The notes below the pieces were generated by a model. It had not been told where the DNA came from. It was given only the letters and a program-made list of their open reading frames with translations, and searched no databases. Positions 31,671 through 34,308 of a stretch of 34,308 nt of DNA are shown here, one piece after another (the first letter of the stretch is position 1; the number at the start of each line of letters is the position of its first letter). Source of the stretch: an uncultured Sphingomonadaceae bacterium (GTDB lineage Bacteria; Pseudomonadota; Alphaproteobacteria; Sphingomonadales; Sphingomonadaceae); the NCBI GenBank assembly GCA_946479505.1, contig CAMLGC010000024.1, forward strand, positions 1 through 34,308, read 5' to 3'. The translations under genes were made by a program, and so were the position numbers.

Positions 31671-33491
31671 TCATTTGGTGGAAAGCTTGGTGATTTTCTG
31701 CCCGTCCTTGCTCGTGAACGGAAAGGCCGAAACGCCCGCGCCGCCGAGCTTGTTGACGAACCCCTGTGCCTCGTCCTCGCTCTCGAACGGCCCGGTCAGC
31801 ACGCGATTGGTGGCGTTGAGGGGAGTCCACCAGCCCTGTTTGCCCTTCATCAGCGTCGGCGCCTGGTCGACGATGCCGGCGAAGGCCCGGGCAAGCGTAT
31901 TCTCGTTCGCTCCGCCTGCGACCTGAACCCAGAAACGCGACGGTTCGGCCCTCGCCTTCTTCTCCTCAGCAGCCTTTTTCGCTGCGACAGCCTTCTCCTC
32001 GGCTGCCTTTTTCGCGGCAGCCTTCCGTTCCGCCTCGGCGCGTTTCTTGGCCTCGGCTTCGGCTCTCGCCTTGCGGTCGGCCTCCTCCTTGATTGCCGCG
32101 AGCCGCTCGGTCTCGGCCCGGGTCGCCGCTGCGTCGAGCGCCGCCTGCGCCTTCGTGACCTCGTTGGTTCCCGCGACATCGGCAGAGGGCGCGGGCGCGG
32201 CAGCGGTCGGCATCGGCACTGCGCCGAGCTCCGAGGCGGGAACGGTGATGTTCGCGATGATCCGCGCGAGGATCGAATCCTCCCCGCCCACCGCCGGCGG
32301 CTCGGCAGGCGTCACCGTCGGCGGGATCGATGGCGCCGCCGGCGCCGCGGCATCATTGCGAACGAGTTGGACCGGTGCCGCCGCCGACGGCGCGATGTCG
32401 GTTACCGAAACGCTGCTCCGCGCTGTCGCCCTCATCGGAGCAGGTTCCTCGGTCCGGGTCGGCACGGTTGGAGAAGGCGGCGGTTCGACGGACGCCGATC
32501 GTGTCGCCCGTGGCGGCGCCGCGCCCGCGCTGTTGGCGGCGATCTCGGTACGACCGGGCGCCAGCCGGGCCGTCGACCTCTCGTGCCGCTTGGTCCGGCC
32601 GGGCTCCGGCGGCGTTTGCCGCGGTTCGGCCGAAGCGACCCGCGTCGGAGCCGGCTCCGGCGCAAGCGGCGGCAGCGGTGGAACCAGCTTGGCATCGGCC
32701 AGCCGCGCCGGTGCCGGGTTGAGCTCGCCGAAATGGACGGCAAAGGCGCGATCGACCGGAGACAGTCCCGAAAGGCGCTGAAAAAACGGCCCCAGCCCCT
32801 CGGACACCGCACCCGGCATCATCGTGCTCGCGATCTCCTCCGCCTCATTCGGCGCGCCGTTCATCGCGAGGATGAACGCGCGATCTCGCCAGGCAGCGCG
32901 GTCGCGCTTGCGGAGCAGCGGATCGAGCAGCTTCATCGCCTCTTCGTCTCGCCCCGATATGCCGAGCGACAAGGCGTAACGCCGCAGCGTCTCGTCGTCC
33001 TGTCCGTGTTCGAGCGCGAGCCGGTAATCGCGCTGGGCACGTTCCTGAGCGCCGACGAGGTCGTAGGCGAGCCCGCGATCGGCCGCGAACTTCTCGACCT
33101 CGTAGCCGCCCTTCTCGGCCTCGGCGAACAGCCGGAGCGCCTCGCCGGGCCGCTCCATCCGCACCAGCGTCGCTGCCATGCCTGCCTTCATGCGTGCATT
33201 GTCGGGCTCGATCTTCTCGGCACGCGAGAAGAGCACCGCCGCCGCCGTCGGATCGCCGAGCATGAGCGTGAGTTCGCCCGCGCGGACCAGCGCATCGACA
33301 TCCTTGGGGTCCTTGGCAAGCACGCGCATCTGCTCGGCGAGTTCGTCGGCGTCGGGGGTGGGCGGCGCAATGGTCGCAAGCCCGGTCGCCGTTCGCCCGG
33401 CAGGATGGGCGGTCTGGGCGGCAGCCGGAAACGCTGCCGCCGAAGCGCCTGCCAGCGCGACCATGCTCGATACGAAAATCGAAGATTTCAT
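31671..33491 (-). CDS. TPR-repeat protein with C-terminal SPOR domain
   Basis: A 606-aa exported protein. The signal peptide is [20 protein letters not shown]; residues ~45-240 form TPR-like helical repeats ([20 protein letters not shown] and on). A long Pro/Ala/Thr/Arg-rich linker follows, then a Lys/Glu/Ala coiled segment ([20 protein letters not shown]) and a SPOR domain (about 515-595, [19 protein letters not shown]). The SPOR domain suggests septal peptidoglycan binding and the TPR region a protein-protein scaffold. I start at the ATG at 33491; a TTG three codons upstream is possible. It lies between ftsZ and dgt, which fits a division role. Confidence 0.85.
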   Translation of the reverse strand: MKSSIFVSSMVALAGASAAAFPAAAQTAHPAGRTATGLATIAPPTPDADELAEQMRVLAKDPKDVDALVRAGELTLMLGDPTAAAVLFSRAEKIEPDNARMKAGMAATLVRMERPGEALRLFAEAEKGGYEVEKFAADRGLAYDLVGAQERAQRDYRLALEHGQDDETLRRYALSLGISGRDEEAMKLLDPLLRKRDRAAWRDRAFILAMNGAPNEAEEIASTMMPGAVSEGLGPFFQRLSGLSPVDRAFAVHFGELNPAPARLADAKLVPPLPPLAPEPAPTRVASAEPRQTPPEPGRTKRHERSTARLAPGRTEIAANSAGAAPPRATRSASVEPPPSPTVPTRTEEPAPMRATARSSVSVTDIAPSAAAPVQLVRNDAAAPAAPSIPPTVTPAEPPAVGGEDSILARIIANITVPASELGAVPMPTAAAPAPSADVAGTNEVTKAQAALDAAATRAETERLAAIKEEADRKARAEAEAKKRAEAERKAAAKKAAEEKAVAAKKAAEEKKARAEPSRFWVQVAGGANENTLARAFAGIVDQAPTLMKGKQGWWTPLNATNRVLTGPFESEDEAQGFVNKLGGAGVSAFPFTSKDGQKITKLSTK

Positions 33492-33555
33492 GAAGCTCAA
33501 GCTAGGCCACGCGTTGCTGAACCCGCACTGACCTGCCCCCCGATTCGCGACGGGG

Positions 33556-33588
33556 CGAGCCGCGCCGGCGACGAGCCGGCGCGGGTCG
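33556..33588 (-). terminator. Strong hairpin after ftsZ
   Basis: CCGCGCCGGC (33560-33569) and GCCGGCGCGG (33575-33584) form a perfect 10-bp stem with the loop GACGA, with three more outer pairs across one mismatch. It lies just past the ftsZ stop. There is no T-run, so it may pause or stabilise the 3' end rather than end transcription alone. Confidence 0.5.
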
Positions 33589-33591
33589 CGC

Positions 33592-34308
33592 TTACTGATT
33601 GTTCTGTCGATGCAGGAAACGCGGAATGTCGAGCGGGTCCTTGTCCTCGTTCGGTTCCTCGTCGCGGCTGGCGCCGCGCGTCACGCTCGACATCCGCTCG
33701 AACAGCGTCCCGCCGAGCTTGACCTTGGGTGCGGGCGAAGCGCCCGCCCCGCCCTTCTCGACGAGGGGGCCGCTCTCGTTGGGCGTCGCGACGCTCTCGC
33801 CCGCGGCCGAGCCGGCCGAGAGCCAGCGGCGCCGATTGGGGCGCTCGGACGAGACCGCCTCGGCATCGTCGAAATTCTTCGGCGTCTCGGGGACGATCGT
33901 GTCGCTGCCGAGCACGAGTTCGTCATCCTCTGCGATGTCGCTCGCCAGCGTCGTCGCCGGCGTTTCGGCCGCGAGCTCTTCGACAACCGGCTGGGGCTCG
34001 GGCGCGGTCTCTTCGGCAACCGCAGGCGTTTCCTCAGCAGGCGTTTCCTCGGCAGGCGCTTCCTCGAACGGCGCCTCCTCGGATGCCGCCGCTACGGGAA
34101 TGTCCTCAATGGCCTCTTCGGCTACCGGCTCGGGAGCCGGCGTGCGCTTCTTGGGCGTCGCGAACGAGAAAACGCGCGCCGGCTCGGGCGCGGGCTGCTG
34201 GGTCGCGTCCGCATCGATTCCGGTCGCGACGACCGAGACGCGGATCTTGCCCTCGAGATCGGGATTGAACGCCGAGCCCCAGATGATGTTGGCGTCGGGA
34301 TCGACCAG
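33592..34308 (-). CDS. ftsZ: Cell division protein FtsZ, C-terminal part (partial)
   Basis: The tubulin-like GTPase that builds the division ring. The gene runs off the right edge; 238 C-terminal codons are present. They begin within the end of the globular domain (DANIIWGSAFNPDLEGKIRV, then SVVATGI), followed by a long disordered acidic linker (about 170 residues, Glu/Pro/Ala-rich) as in alphaproteobacteria. The conserved C-terminal peptide DIPRFLHRQNNQ, which binds partners such as FtsA, ends the protein. The linker contains four tandem 15-bp units. Confidence 0.96.
   Translation of the reverse strand: MVDPDANIIWGSAFNPDLEGKIRVSVVATGIDADATQQPAPEPARVFSFATPKKRTPAPEPVAEEAIEDIPVAAASEEAPFEEAPAEETPAEETPAVAEETAPEPQPVVEELAAETPATTLASDIAEDDELVLGSDTIVPETPKNFDDAEAVSSERPNRRRWLSAGSAAGESVATPNESGPLVEKGGAGASPAPKVKLGGTLFERMSSVTRGASRDEEPNEDKDPLDIPRFLHRQNNQ
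34023..34082 (-). repeat. Four tandem 15-bp units in the FtsZ linker
   Basis: On the plus strand the units are CAGGCGTTTCCTCAG, CAGGCGTTTCCTCGG, CAGGCGCTTCCTCGA and ACGGCGCCTCCTCGG. They encode repeats of Glu-Glu-(Ala/Thr)-Pro-x in the FtsZ linker. Being in frame and near-identical, they can expand or shrink by slippage without breaking the gene. Confidence 0.8.

Overview
This is a GC-rich chromosomal window of core-genome character. It most likely comes from a sphingomonad (Alphaproteobacteria, Sphingomonadales: Sphingomonas or a close relative). The evidence is the PhyR/NepR/EcfG general stress response, which is restricted to Alphaproteobacteria; the cobA-DUF2849-cysI-DUF934-cysH order; UPF0262; and the run dgt-argS-SPOR-nagZ-scpAB-tatABC close to ftsZ. 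I see no rRNA, tRNA, CRISPR array, insertion sequence or prophage.

Layout. 1-4550 (+): an assimilatory sulfate/siroheme operon (cobA, DUF2849, cysI, DUF934, cysH). Two copies of one ~128-bp intergenic repeat bracket it in opposite orientation, and two smaller dyad repeats lie inside it. 4557-6074 (-): dnaB. 6289-9755 (+): UPF0262, a membrane-anchored GH25-like protein, cytidine deaminase, a small lipoprotein, a TM2-domain protein and a D-2-hydroxyacid dehydrogenase, then a convergent secreted hypothetical protein. 10299-12653 (+): class II DAHP synthase and a lower-GC TMEM175-like channel gene that looks acquired. 12896-19385 (-): xth, erpA, an M23 peptidase, and a tightly overlapping glnE-bcp-DUF455 operon.

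19465-23850 is a general stress response locus: a NepR-like small ORF (+), ecfG (-), a 44-aa membrane microprotein (-), phyR (-), nepR (+), a sensor-kinase-like gene whose ATP-binding domain looks degenerate (+), and an entericidin-type lipoprotein gene. In the usual scheme PhyR is phosphorylated, binds NepR and so frees EcfG. Near-identical EcfG-type promoter matches (GGAACC, 15 bp, CGTT or GGTT) precede nepR and an unannotated 165-nt stretch between the kinase-like gene and the entericidin gene. That stretch folds into two hairpins with C-rich loops, is preceded by an intrinsic terminator, and is the best candidate for a new small RNA in the window.

23913-34308 (-): tatC, tatB, tatA, scpB, scpA, nagZ, a SPOR protein, argS, dgt, a TPR/SPOR protein and the C-terminal part of ftsZ. 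Together these serve Tat export, chromosome condensation, peptidoglycan recycling and division.
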